From assembly GCA_029255685.2 (NCBI GenBank), contig CM055313.2, positions 47,138,079 to 47,202,078 on the forward strand: a stretch of DNA of 64,000 nucleotides. The letters run 5' to 3'. This DNA comes from Silene conica. Taxonomy: Eukaryota > Streptophyta > Magnoliopsida > Caryophyllales > Caryophyllaceae. Positions 46,942 through 59,049 of this stretch are shown here, in pieces. Position 1 is the stretch's first letter. Each line of letters starts with the position of its first letter. Position numbers and translations under genes: made by a program. Under the pieces are notes generated by a model that saw only the letters and a list, made by a program, of their open reading frames with translations, did not search any database and was not told where the DNA came from.

Positions 46942-48216
46942 TGTTGGGAAATGTGTCCTTAACAATAGTGCGATCATATAATTAAATCTCATGACGAGAA
47001 TACGCAAGGGATGATACGAATTATTAGTCAACTGACCAACATTAATCGGTAATGATTGGCTAGCTAGAGTTTGACATTACTGTCGTATGACGGTGGTGGT
47101 CAGTTGATCCCTTTAGGTCACACCTTTAGGACAATTCCCTTAATTGATAAAGTGATCAAATGTATATTGATACGATTTGATCATATTCCTTAAACTCGTG
47201 TATCGAGCAATTAGAGGTTAAATCTTAATGTAAGATTTATGTTTAAAATTGAAACGTGTCAATTGTTAAACATTAAACGATATTTTAAGATATCGTAATT
47301 AGAATGAATTGGGTTGAAATTAATACAAAGGTTGTAAATCGTATTGACGATAAATGATCATTTTATATTTGTAATTTCGAATTACATGTCAAAATAATAA
47401 ATATGATTTATTTAATTTAAATGGTATTTATATGAGATAAATATGCATTTTAAGTTATAACAATTGTCATTATAGTGTAACACTTTAGATGTCACACTTA
47501 TACAATTGTTTAAAGACAAAGATAAAATGGACTACATTTTAAGTAGTAGTACCGGTTTTACATGGGGATGATTAAGGGTGTTTAATTGTGTTTTAAAAGT
47601 TAAAGACACAATAATTACCTAGCATTAAACCTAATGCTTAGACTAACACACCTAGATCATTGATAAATCAAAAAGAGTTTTCTCTTTTATCCTTCCCCAT
47701 GCCCTAGCCGGCTACCTACACCCATACCCACTAATATTAGTTTAACTAGCTTAAATTAATTATGTGTGTGATATATATAAGATAAGTATCATTCATTCTA
47801 TTCTTCTACTACTCTTGGCCGAAATTTTATCTAAGTAAGAAGAAGTTTTCAACCTCTAAAACTCATATTATAAGATAATATTTACATACTATTTGTAGTA
47901 TTCAAAACAACATTCTAATAAGAGTGATTAGAATTAGTTTAAGGAGAAAAACCGATTTTGTGCTAGCTCGTTCAAGTCTCGGTTGATTGAGGGATTGTCT
48001 TGGTGCATCCGGAGGAGGTATTCTAATTTGGGTACTCGGAGGATCATCCTAGCACATTCTTGGACCGTGTGTAAGGGTTCATTTTCTCCTCTTTCCGCAT
48101 ATAATAGCATGCATAAGATCTTATAAACGAGTTTATAAAATATGTTAATTAAAAGTTAATTAATGGTTTTGTTAGTATGACTATTTTAGTTTATGAGTAA
48201 CTAGTTAAACCTAACA
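46942..48216 (+). repeat. CopE1 3' LTR (1275 bp)
   Basis: It is identical by eye to the 5' LTR except near the start (GTCCTTAACAATAGTGCG against GTCCTCAACAATAGTGAG). Confidence 0.95.
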
Positions 48217-49129
48217 CTTTCCATTTATAATGGGTTCTATCTCTGGAAACTTTCCATTTATGGAAGGTTTCTATTTATAGTAAGTATAGGTTGATATGGG
48301 GGTTCGGGAAGGTTATTAATTCGTTACAAATACGTGTTTAGGTAGCAATTTCCGCGTGGAACGCTTCTAGCAGGCTTTGGACTTATCTACAATTCTGCTA
48401 TACGAGGTAGGGGATAATACTGGTTTATAATACTGTGTAATCTGTTCTCATTTGGCATTAAGCATGCTTGCTATATAATATCATGTGATCGTTGTATTGG
48501 GTTGTTACCTTTTTTTCTGTGATATTTTATGATGTGAATATATATTGGGTCTTGTGATACGGTGTTGGATCGGTGCGGAGTATATATGGTGTTGGATCGG
48601 TGCGGAGTATATTTGGTGTTGGATCGGTGCGGAGTATATTTGGTGTTGGATCGGTGCGGAGTATATTTGGTGTTGGATCGGTGCGGAGTATATATGGTGT
48701 TGGATCGGTGCGGAGTATATTTGGCGTTGGATCGGTGCGGAGTTTACTATATTGTTGTTATATTATTTCTTTTCCCTACTCAACCTCGTGGTTGACCCTG
48801 TGTATTCGTGTGACACCTGTGATGATCCGTGATGGGGAGCAGATTGACAGGTGGCTGAGACTAAGGGGGAGCTATGGGAGAAAGAGCTTGGATCCGGACC
48901 AGACTATAGTCTAGATCACCTTAGTCAGTTTAGCATGAGTTGTAATTTATTTGTTTTGTTAAGACTTTCGGATACAGATGTAAGAGTTATGTTCTGAGTT
49001 AAATTTTAATTTAAAGTACTGTTTATCTTCCTTTGTATCTACTGCCTCGGGAAACCGAGATGGTAACACCTTTATTTATCTTAGGAGTCCTAGTACAGGC
49101 CCTTAAATAAATGGGGGTGTTACAGATAC

Positions 49130-52100
49130 GGATGCCCAAAATTCTTTGTGCCTCTCCCAGATCTTTCATCTGGAAATGGTTTTTCAACCATGCTTTAACC
49201 GAAGATAAGAGAGGTATGTCATTCCCAATCAAGAGTATGTCATCGACATACAGTACTAGGAATACAATCTTACTCCCACTCGACTTGATATAGAGACATG
49301 GTTCCTCGACTGATCGAATGAACCCATTCTCTTTTATCACTTGGTCGAAACGATGATTCCAACTCCGCGATGCTTGCTTAAGTCCATAGATGGAACGCTT
49401 AAGCTTGCAAACTTTCTTAGGATGTGCTGGATCGATAAAACCCTCCGGTTGTACCATGTACAACTCTACCTCCAAATAACCGTTTAAGAAGGCGGTTTTA
49501 ACGTCCATTTGCCATATTTCATAGTCATGAAATGCGGCGATCGCTAAGATAATCCGAATGGAACGTAGCATGACTACGGGTGCAAAGATCTCATCGTAGT
49601 GCAAGCCTGGCACTTGGGTGAAACCTTTAGCAACTAGTCTAGCCTTATGGATATCTTGTTGTCCTTCCACGGCATGCTTTATCTTGTAAAGCCATTTGCA
49701 TTGAAGGGGACGTACCTTTGCAGGTAGGTCCACAAGATCCCACACGTTGTTCTCAAACATGGAGTCCATCTCGGATTGCATGGCTTCTAGCCATAGCTTT
49801 GAGTCAGAACTGGTCATGGCACCTTTATAGGTTGTGGGTTCATTACCCTCTAGGAGTAAGACGTCATCTGTATCGTGTTCCTCGACCATACCAATGTATC
49901 TGTCCGGTGGAATAGAGACTCTTCCTGACCTCCTAGGTTCCTCAGGGATATCTACCGCAGCTTCGGTTGAAGGTACTGTTTCCTCCAATGGTTGCTCGGT
50001 AGTTGGTTCTTGAACCTCCGATAACTCGAAGGTTCTATTACTCGACTTGTTCTCGAGAAATTCTTTCTCTAAGAACGTCGCACTAGCCGCAACAAAAACA
50101 CGTTGTTCGGTAGGCGAGTAGAAGTAATGACCAAACGTTCCCTTTGGATAGCCTATAAAGTATGTCTTGACCGATCGCGGGCCGAGCTTATCCTCGTGTC
50201 TCCACTTGACATAAGCCTCGCAGCCCCAAACCCGAATAAAGGACAAGTTAGGGACCGTTCCCTTCCATAACTCGAATGGAGTCTTGTCAACAGCTTTAGA
50301 CGGACTTCGGTTAAGTATTAGAGCGGCTGACAAAAGAGCATATCCCCACAATGAATCAGGCACAACGGTGTGACTCATCATGGATCGAACCATATCGAGT
50401 AAAGTTCGATTTCTCCGTTCGGACACACCATTTAATTGTGGTGTTCCAGGTGGAGTCAACTGTAGCACGATCCCACAGTCTTTAAGGTGTTGATCAAACT
50501 CGCGTGAAAGATACTCACCACCACGATCCGAGCGTAGTGTTTTAATCTTTCTACCCAGCTGGTTCTGTACCCGATTCTGGTATTCTTTGAACTTGTCAAA
50601 GGATTCACTTTTGTGCTTCATTAAGTAGACATAGCCATATCTACTCAAATCATCCGTGAAAGTGATGAAATACCTATAGCCATCTCGTGCGTTGATCGAC
50701 ATAGGGCCACATACGTCCGTATGTATGAGTCCTAATAGGTCGGCAGCGCGCATTCGAACACCTTTGAAGGAAATACGAGTCATTTTGCCGATGAGACATG
50801 ATTCACACGTGCCATATGATTCGAAATCAAAGGGCGAAATAGCTCCATTCTGTATGAGCTGTTTAACGCGTTTCTCATTTATGTGTCCCATACGACAATG
50901 CCATAGGTAAGTTTGATCTTTGTCACCTACCTTTATTCTTTTATTATTCACATGTAATATCTCGGTAGTTTGATCTAAAACATAAATTCCATTCATGGAA
51001 ACTGCCTTGCCATAAATCATATTGTGTAAGGAGAAAATACAGCTATTATTCTCTATTACAAATGAAAAACCAAGTTTGTCAAGTGCAGAAACTGAAATAA
51101 TGTTTTTGGATAAACTAGGAACATAATAACAGTTATATAAAAATAACTCGAATCCACTTGGAAGCTGGATTACGTATGTTCCCTTCGAGACTGCAGCCAC
51201 ACGTGCTCCATTCCCGACACGCAGGTCCACCTCACCCTTGGTTAGGGGTTCTTGGTTTCGGAGGCCCTGCACATGATTACATAGATGAGAACCACAACCA
51301 GTATCAAGTACCCAAGTTCCGCAACTTGCATGGTTAATCTCAATCATGTGAATAAAAGAAGAAGAAGACATACCAACAGGAGTAACACGGCCTGCCTTAA
51401 TGTCCTCGCGATACACGGGGCATGAGGGCCTCCAATGCCCAGTCTTGTGGCAATGGTGACATTCCATGCTTGTATCCTTGCTCTTTGTCTTGCCTTGTGA
51501 GTTACTCGACTCACCAGGCCCACTCTTAGCAAATCCTGGTTTCTTGAACCTGGGCCTACCTACCGCTAGGTCGCCCGGAGCTTTAGCCTTCCCTTTACCT
51601 TTTCCCTTACTTGAGATCATGAGAACATCCTGCTTTAGACTCCCACTCAACTTTAGATCCTTCTCAGTCTGTACGAGAAGGGAGTGGAGCTCATGGGGAG
51701 TCTTCTTCATGTCGTTCATGTAGTAGTTGGCCCTAAAGAGGGCGAACCCATCATGAAGCGAATGACGCATGGGATCAACGATGATGTTCTCACTGATCTT
51801 GCAGTTTAGGGTCTCCAGTTTCTCGATATTGAGAATATGTGGGCTAACAGCTTGGCCCTTCTGGAGTTTCGCCTCAAAGAAGCGACAGGTATGCTCATAA
51901 GAAACGATTCTCGGAGCCTTGGAGAATTCGTTAGTGAGCGTGGTGAAAATCTTGTTTGCACAATGGGTTATGAAGCGTCTTTGCAAATTAGATTCCATTG
52001 CATAGATGAGTACGTTCTTTATCGCACCCGCTTCCATGACGAAGTCGCTATGAGCGCGAACATCGTTGGCTCTAGCTCCAGTTCCTGGGTGTGCCGGAAT

Positions 52101-52283
52101 GGGCTCAGTTAAAAACTTAAGCTTTCCGTCAGCAATGGCAGCATTCCGTAGTGCTGCCTCCCAGTCAGAGAAGTTTGACCCATCATTCCTCAGTCTAGTT
52201 GACTGATTCATGGAGTCCATGAAGGCTTTTAGCCAGGATTCACGTGCTAGCTTGGCACTTGGCATTGGGTCTTCACCAGCCAT
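49130..52283 (-). CDS. gag-pol: CopC1 gag-pol polyprotein, N-terminal 1052 residues (cut by GypB3)
   Basis: One uninterrupted frame from the ATG at 52283. Gag domain ~15-230 with zinc knuckle C275/C278/H283/C288; aspartic protease motif D327-T328-G329; integrase zinc finger H462/H467/C493/C496; integrase core D523, D586 and E622 (35 residues between the last two); reverse transcriptase ~860-1052 with 'MDVKTAFLNG' and the catalytic YVDD at 1012-1015. The order protease-integrase-RT is diagnostic of Ty1/copia. GypB3 interrupts the codons after residue 1052, and the frame then runs 34 codons into its LTR before stopping at 49023. All catalytic residues checked are present, so this was probably an active copy until the insertion. 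Confidence 0.95.
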
Positions 52284-54100
52284 TTTAGTTTTACAGCAGT
52301 TTTAATGAACGTGTTCTACACTGAAAGAAGATAAAACAAAACCATATAAGCAACTTATTGTTGTGATTTAAGTCTATATTAAATTGAATTTAAACTCGTA
52401 GACTCATGCATTTATATAATTGATCTCCCTCAAGAATTATATAAACGATCCCAAGACTCAATTTCCGTATATTGATAAGCCCACAGTTTGGCTAATTCCA
52501 ATCGTTGGAACTCTTGGTCGATAGATTTCCGTAAATCCTATCTATTAGTCCATCTCAGTCACTGGAATATTATCGAGTGACCATGATGTTGAGATAAAAT
52601 AAATCATCTGTTCCCACTTACCCTACGTAGAAGGGGTCATATTATGCCTACCGACGAAGAAGGGATTCATGGGAGGCTGATTTATAAAGACTAATCTCAA
52701 TTTTTGGTTATACGAGGAAGACCCCATCAACTCTTATTTATCCATATTTAAGTGAACTAAAAACTAGCATTTGCGTGAATGAATTAAATAAAGTGATGGC
52801 TTTTAAATTGACATGTGACATCTGTATTGTCACAGAAAACTAACGCGTGACCTCTACATGAGTCAGTTTTCAGGCATGATATAGGTGGTTTGGTTTTTAG
52901 GCGGAATATGATGCAAGCTATTATCGATGAAAGCGTAAAGATAAATGCAATAAACGTAAATAAAAGTCCTAGTGTGGCCTATCCTACCAAAATAAACATA
53001 AAACAACTTGGAATCCACCGTTGGACCCTAGAAGCTTGTCTTGATGTTCCATCCTGGTCCTTGCAGCGGGAGTGATCCTAGATACTGTCTTGTCTCCGTC
53101 TTGTCTTTGGTCTTCACAAAATTACTAATTTAAATTACAAAAGTAATCCTAGATACATTCTAATTTAAATACAAAAGTAATTACATGGCAAAAACCCAAA
53201 ACGGAGATTCAAGATCTCAAAATTACAAGCAAGATCGTGTCCATTCATTACGGTGACACAATCTTCTAAGGCCACACTAAGTTACAACCGTTTGCAAAAT
53301 TAAATACGTTATTGAAAGCATTCAAGGCATTCACAAGACGATAAAAAAAATGCATCAACTAAAAACAATTTATACATGACATAATACTGTTATTATGATT
53401 AATAAATTTATACCAAACCACCTTTTAAGATTAAAATTAAGTGACTATACCGTTTTAATCACCAATTTTAACAAACATATAATCCATTATTTTAAACTGT
53501 TTTAAAACAATATGTATCAAACGAGGGTGAACCGTTTCACTAAATAATACACTATTTCCGTATATAGTATATTATTTTAAGCCATGTGAAAATAAAACAT
53601 GTTATTTTCGAAAATAAAATAAAAAACGAGTCTGTTACAGGGGGGAGGTCGACCGACCAGAACTTGTGGTCGACCGACCTCCTGCCGAAAAACGGAAAAT
53701 TCCTGCAACAGTAAAATCGGTCGACCGACCTATTAATTAGGTCGACCGACCAACAAGCAGTAAAAACGAATTTCAGAAAACGCAAAACGCTGCACTTTTT
53801 GAAATTAAAACAAGTTTTTACCTTTAAATTTTGATTAAAACAAGTAAATCAAAATTAACATCAACAAGGGTTCACATATTGTTAAGAATATCGATTAATT
53901 AACAATATGTAAACAGGAATCGAAAAACAAGATCGAAAACTCATAAAGGAAACTGTTTTTAAAAAAAAAAAACAGAAAACTCACACAGGGGCGGTCGACC
54001 GACCGCTAATACTGGTCGACCGACCGACGCAGCGGCAGAAACGAGATTTTTCAAAATCTTTAAAAAAAACTTATGAAAAACACAAAAGTAAAATTTTCAT
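52284..54100 (-). other. CopC1 5' leader with GGTCGACCGACC repeats
   Basis: The 1.8-kb leader between primer site and gag has no coding frame with a known domain. It contains six copies of GGTCGACCGACC (53647, 53672, 53718, 53741, 53993 and 54014, approximate starts), and is otherwise AT-rich. Confidence 0.8.
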
Positions 54101-54109
54101 GGCCTATGG

Positions 54110-54120
54110 CTCTGATACCA
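54110..54120 (-). other. Initiator tRNA-Met primer-binding site of CopC1
   Basis: On the minus strand TGGTATCAGAG lies 2 bp inside the 5' LTR, and the match extends as TGGTATCAGAGCCATAGG. Confidence 0.92.
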
Positions 54121-54122
54121 CT

Positions 54123-55117
54123 TGTGGGGAATAAAGCATGTATTCACCCTAAACTTGCAGGATTATAATGAAAAACACAGTTGTGTTTATAGTCATAAGA
54201 TTAAAAGGATAAGAAAAGAATTACAACCTTTGGTCCTAGTGCGAAAGGCCTAAGAACAGGAATTAACAGAAATTCCCTCCTATAACTTGCACCCAAGACT
54301 TAGAATGAGACGTGGCCGCGTGAGCTAGAAATCCTCTCCAATTGCCTTGCAATATTGGGAGAGCTATTGAGTTTTAGATGTGAGATCTGAGGTTTTGGGA
54401 AAAGAATGTCTCAAAACCCTAATTTTACCTTAAGATAATTTAACAGTGCACCAAGAGTAGTCTACATAAGGAGAAGGACTCTCCTTATGTAGCCCTAGGA
54501 TTCGGCCGAAATAGGGTTTGGGTAGGAGTGGGCTTTCCACTCTTACCTTATCCTAATGCGTGATTCGACCCAATTAGCTTTAAGTTGTTCGCGGGTTTTA
54601 TTTATAAATCGTAACATGTTATCAGATATTAATACAGTCGATATATTAATAATGGTCTGACAAAATACGATATTGTATAATTACCCAAATTAATATAACT
54701 GTTTATATTAATACGCGAATACAATATTTAATTAAATATAACCGTTTATATTTAATTTACGAATTAATCATGTAATCCGTATTAGCTAAAATTATTTAAT
54801 CCGTATTAAATAATAATCTCAACATCTTATTGACTAATTTAATAGTCAATACCTCTGACTAACCGTTTAGTCATATCCGGCAAAATGTGACTGTATTTTC
54901 ATACCTTCACATCTCTCAAACGTGTCCTATAGGTGTGACGTATAGGGACCAGTTGATCACCGCCATCCGTATGACAATAACGTCAAACTTATCTAGCAAG
55001 CCAACCGTTATTGATAAACGTGGATCAACTGGTAATAATACAGAAGTATGCCCTTGTGATCCTTAAAGAGATTTAATAAGTCATTGTACTTAATTGTCAA
55101 GGACACCAGCCCCAACA
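54123..55117 (-). repeat. CopC1 5' LTR (995 bp)
   Basis: Partner of 29446-30440; on the plus strand it runs TGTGGGGAATAAAGC...CCAGCCCCAACA. The AACAT target duplicate follows at 55118. Confidence 0.95.
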
Positions 55118-55122
55118 AACAT

Positions 55123-57213
55123 GACTTGCGAAATAAGAGGTTTATATCATGCGGAACAATTTCATATTCAAGCATAATTTCATAAACACGTAGCTACAGA
55201 TTTTCTCATGTTGCAAAACAATTACCATAATTATCAAACATCAGCTTCATCAGGGATTATCACCTTGAAAACATTTTGAAACTTTCAGACAATGCAGTTG
55301 TAATTAATGGCAATTATAAACACGAATCAACTGACAATTTTACAAGCCACAGATCGAAAGCAAGACTAGCACTCCCATAATTCACATGTCAACCAGATTA
55401 CTAATTCAATACATTGTGATCAGATATAAACGTAACAACATGTAATTCACCTTGTGGCATAACAATAGTGTCGGTATAAATAAACTAACTTTATATAAAA
55501 CTCACCAACAATAATTAAGGTTATATTATTATATAACAAAGTTCTTATCCATATAATATGTCTACTATTCATGCTACTAATGTCATACAAAAATATTACA
55601 TGGTTACATAATATAATTCATATTTGATGAAACTTGTATATTGAAAACTCACATAACTTACCATGTTAACAATCAAGCATCATGTAGGAACTTTCAAAAA
55701 TCATAATTAAATAACTGCTCTGACATCTTGTGAGATATTATAGTTTTCAGGAAATTTAATGAACTAACTAATCATAGGAAAAAGGATCAAATGCAAAGCT
55801 TAAGGGAATTACTTATAACAATTTTTTTCAACTCAGTTGATCTGAACAGAAACTTTACAGCAATTAAACAGAAAATTGGACAACTTGCAAAATTACTATT
55901 AAATAACGACCCGTTAATATTTTACAATAACTACGTTTTAAATGATTTCTTTTTCAAAACATGTGTCAAAACAGGACTGTGTAGTAGCAATCTGACCACT
56001 GTCGACTAAAGATTTATTTCTCTCAAAATATAAGTCGTTTGAACATGAGATCAAAAGCATTGGAAAGCTAACTCAGAAGGTTACCATACATAAAATTTTC
56101 ATATTCCTATGCGGAACACATCTTAAATGGCATCCCGTACAAACAAGGTAACACTCTGGAAGTTATCAAAATTCCGGTTCCTTTGCAATTTCACATTACT
56201 ACATCGAAACTCAACCATTCCTCTGTCAAAGCACGTTGTCATAATATTTGAAGCATAGACATCACTTTGCACCATATTGAAATTCATTCCTCATTTTAAC
56301 TATAATTGTCATCTAGTACACAATAAAGATTTCAAAACTGAAAGTAGGATCAATTATATAATTCACTAGTTATACATGCATACATAAATATGGAATTGGC
56401 ATGTAAATTTAAAGCATAACCTACACATAACTATATAACATTCATGGTTTGCGGCAACACATTCCACATATCACTAGACATAGATTGCTAAGACATTTAG
56501 TAGTATAATAACAGTTTTAAATCTCAAATCTGATCTATTTTGCCTAGTAAGCCAAACAGTAAATTCTTGCAAAGTATAAAGCATTCAGATAAGAAGTATA
56601 TACACACTCAGAATAGCAACAAAACTATTATCATCAGACACGATATCTGTTTCGGTCTACTAGCTTTACACACAGAACTTAACTTGATTCCGCATCCTGT
56701 AACAACATCGCCTGACTGGCTCAATTGGTTGGTACTTCTATCATCATCTCATTACACACATCATTATACTATATCTCTACCTAAGGGTTTAGGGATCATA
56801 AAACTGCATGCATATCATCATATAGTTCATAATTCACGACTCATACCATCCATACACTAAAGGGTCACTCAACTATTCAAATAATTCAATATGTCGATGT
56901 CAACCATATCCTTTCATTGCACATCATTAACCATGTACCACATCTTTACTTACCTCATTCCGCTCCTGCAAAACTGTTAGTACAATATAGGCAAGGTCTG
57001 ATCTTTTATTTGTTACTACCCACTCTCTACATCACTTAAGGCTACCAGGTTAGACTGATTGGGCCAATGGCTTGGTTTGAGGGGGCCCCTAACTCATCCC
57101 AATCCTAGGGGTCCTAACAATTACTAACCTGGGGTTCATTTTATTAGACTCTTCCTACATTCATTATTATTCATTTTATTTAGGCCTGAGGATCGTTCGC
57201 TCTGATACCACTT
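55123..57213 (-). other. GypB2 internal region, 5' part
   Basis: It is non-coding and AT-rich. Primer site (complement of GCTCTGATACCA, 57199-57210) and conserved leader (about 56990-57195, GGGGCCCC at 57082-57089) sit at the right end. Small frames within carry no known domain. Confidence 0.83.
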
Positions 57214-58210
57214 TGTAACACCCCCATTTATTTAAGAACCTTTAGCAAGACATTCTCAAATAAATAGAGTTGTTACCATCTCGGAATGTCCGAGGTAGTG
57301 AATAACAAAGTAAAGCAACCAAAGTACTTTATATAAAACTGATAAAATTTAATACTTGGTTATTACAGTTATTACATAACGGAAAAGAAAATACAACTGA
57401 TGACTTCTCTAAATGTGATATAATTCTAAGTCGGTTCAAAGTATGCATCTCACATTCCTGCCCCAGCTCCTAGCTCATCTGTCTCTGACCTGTAGAATCT
57501 ACTCCCCATTCCGGATCATCGTAGGTGTACACGAATACACTGTCAACCTCGTGGTTGAGTAGGGTAACACAATAATTATAATGCAACAGATAAATCATAT
57601 GCAAATGCCATGATATGCTCGAGCTCAATCACAATCTCAATCTCAACCCGAAACACCAATCTCAAACCCGAAACACCAAGCCATACCGAACCTCCCGGCA
57701 GACTATAATCGGTCGTCACCGAACACCAGCTCAATAGCTGATAAGACACCAGGCCTGGTCTGCAGAACCACCCTGGGCTTTATATCAAATCAATATCCAT
57801 TCCGTAACTTTCTCAGTAACCAATGCATATGCCATGCTCATGAATGCAACAATACTCTTAATCAATCATGCTATTAAATAATGAAATGCTCATGCCAATA
57901 ATAATAATCAACACTCAATCCAAACAATATCATTCTCATATTACTCATGCTCAGCATCCATAGCACGCAATCCAACAACCATTCATAACACATCATAGAG
58001 TATAGTGCCAGTGTATCCTACCAGGATAACAATGTAATCCATCACGCAGCTAACATCCAATCAGTAGCATTACTTCATGACATACTCGACACCTAATAAA
58101 ATAATATACTCAATCACTAACTAGTACAATAACGCAATTAATATAATATATCTATTATTTAAATTAACCATTTAAATAATATAATACGCATAACGAGCCC
58201 GTATCAATCA
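57214..58210 (-). repeat. GypB2 5' LTR, partial
   Basis: It is very similar to 25703-26700. It breaks off after GTATCAATCA at the LINE poly(T); the uninterrupted site in the other LTR reads on as TTACTTACC (26695 on). The remainder lies beyond the window. Confidence 0.9.
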
Positions 58211-59049
58211 TTTTTTTTTTTTTTTGGTGAAATGTAAGAATTTCATTAATGCACAAAACAATCTATTACAAACTAATACAATTTTCCACTTTCTCCTTAC
58301 ATAGTTCAAAGAACTAGATTACAGAGCCAAACTATTAAACCAAGCAGTTAGATGGTTATCCTGCAAAGCTTCAATCTTGGTCCAACATCTCAACTTCACA
58401 ATAGTCTTAATTTGCTTCACCACCACATCAGGAATTATCAACAGGTTGTCCACACGAGCCTTGTTTCTGTTCATCCAAATCTGGTAGTAGGCTGCCATGA
58501 AGGCACACATAACTACTCTAGTTTTCCTCCTATCAGAGTTACATCTCCATACATTCATCAGAATATTGTTTGCTGGCAGTTGTATAGAAAACACAGCAGC
58601 TACACCATTTAAGATCTTCCTACTATATGAACAAGAACAGAATAAATGGTCATGAGATTTTGTACCATTGCCACATAGTAAACAATCATCATCATGGCTA
58701 ATTCTCAATTCGTATAACCTCTCCTTGACTTGCAAAGCTTTCCTGGCAATAAGCCAGCCCACAAAACAATGCTTAGGCACATTCCAAGAGCTCCAGATAT
58801 ACTTATGCCATTGGACCACCAGAGCTTTAGTTCTCAACATTTCATAACCACTCTTCAAAGTGTAACCACGAGTATCAAACCTCCACTGACCTTCCTCAAA
58901 GCCTGCTGCCAACTTATCCCTAGCTCGACAAACATTCTTCCACCCCCAACTGATCTCACCAGTAGGATTATAATCATTCCACTCTGCTCCCTTCAAATAA
59001 ATTTGATTAACCCATTTAACCCAAAGTTTCTCCGGATGACAATGGATCC
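58211..59049 (-). mobile_element. LINE 3' end, inserted in the GypB2 LTR
   Basis: A 15-bp T run (58211-58225) on the plus strand is the poly(A) tail of a minus-strand LINE. About 95 bp of 3' UTR follow, then the coding end. It is cut at 59049 by GypA2, so its 5' portion, if any, lies outside the window. Confidence 0.88.
58319..59048 (-). pseudogene. LINE ORF2 C-terminus: zf-RVT domain (fragment)
   Basis: The frame stays open from the GypA2 border to the stop at 58319, about 240 residues. It begins with 'LWVKWVNQIYLKG', typical of the end of plant non-LTR reverse transcriptases. The zf-RVT (RT zinc-binding) domain follows: 'YTLKSGYEML...W..YIWSSWNVPKH.FVGWLIARKALQVKERL', 'CLLCGNGTKSHDHLFCSCSYS' with its Cys/His set, and the C-terminal 'RKTRVVMCAFMAAYYQIWMNRNKA' block. 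The RT catalytic core and endonuclease are not in the window. The portion seen has no stop, so it was a fairly young copy. Confidence 0.9.

Larger units (their letters stand above)
39899..48216 (+). mobile_element. CopE1: young gag-only Ty1/copia element
   Basis: An 8318-bp element with perfect CTTTC target duplicate (39894-39898 and 48217-48221). Its LTRs are equal in length (1275 bp) and I see only two or three differences between them, all near the start, so it is the youngest insertion in the window. The internal region encodes an intact copia gag but no protease, integrase, RT or RNase H. It is thus non-autonomous, and would depend on enzymes from a related element such as the CopC family. 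Confidence 0.95.
32169..49124 (+). mobile_element. GypB3: non-coding LTR element inside CopC1 pol
   Basis: This is a plus-strand element with perfect GATAC target duplicate (32164-32168, 49125-49129). 5' LTR 32169-34463, internal 34464-38509, 3' LTR 38510-49124 with CopE1 inserted in it. The 4.0-kb interior has no gag or pol. LTRs differ at roughly a dozen positions plus a trinucleotide-length change, so it is young. It is LARD-like and related to GypB1/GypB2 by leader, polypurine modules and LTR ends. Confidence 0.94.
38510..49124 (+). repeat. GypB3 3' LTR, interrupted by CopE1
   Basis: LTR sequence is at 38510-39898 and 48222-49124 (about 2290 bp in total), matching the 5' LTR. CopE1 lies between the two copies of CTTTC. 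It ends GGGTGTTACA, followed by the GATAC duplicate. The seven-unit minisatellite is at 48561-48747. Confidence 0.94.
29446..55117 (-). mobile_element. CopC1: Ty1/copia element split by GypB3
   Basis: This is a complete copia element: two 995-bp LTRs (29446-30440, 54123-55117), a perfect AACAT target duplicate (29441-29445 and 55118-55122), a tRNA-Met primer site, one long gag-pol frame, and a polypurine tract. Only a handful of LTR differences are visible, so it inserted recently. GypB3 sits inside its reverse transcriptase. Without that insert the element is about 8.7 kb and looks autonomous. The exact copia lineage was not settled. Confidence 0.95.
25703..58210 (-). mobile_element. GypB2: non-coding LTR element hosting CopC1, truncated by a LINE
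   Basis: The minus-strand element has its 3' LTR at 25703-28611 and internal parts at 28612-29445 and 55123-57213, with the 5' LTR starting at 57214. That LTR is interrupted at 58211 by a LINE and not completed in the window. Its own internal sequence (~2.9 kb) has no coding capacity. The probable target duplicate CAATC (25698-25702) cannot be confirmed. Like GypB1 it is LARD-like. Confidence 0.85.
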
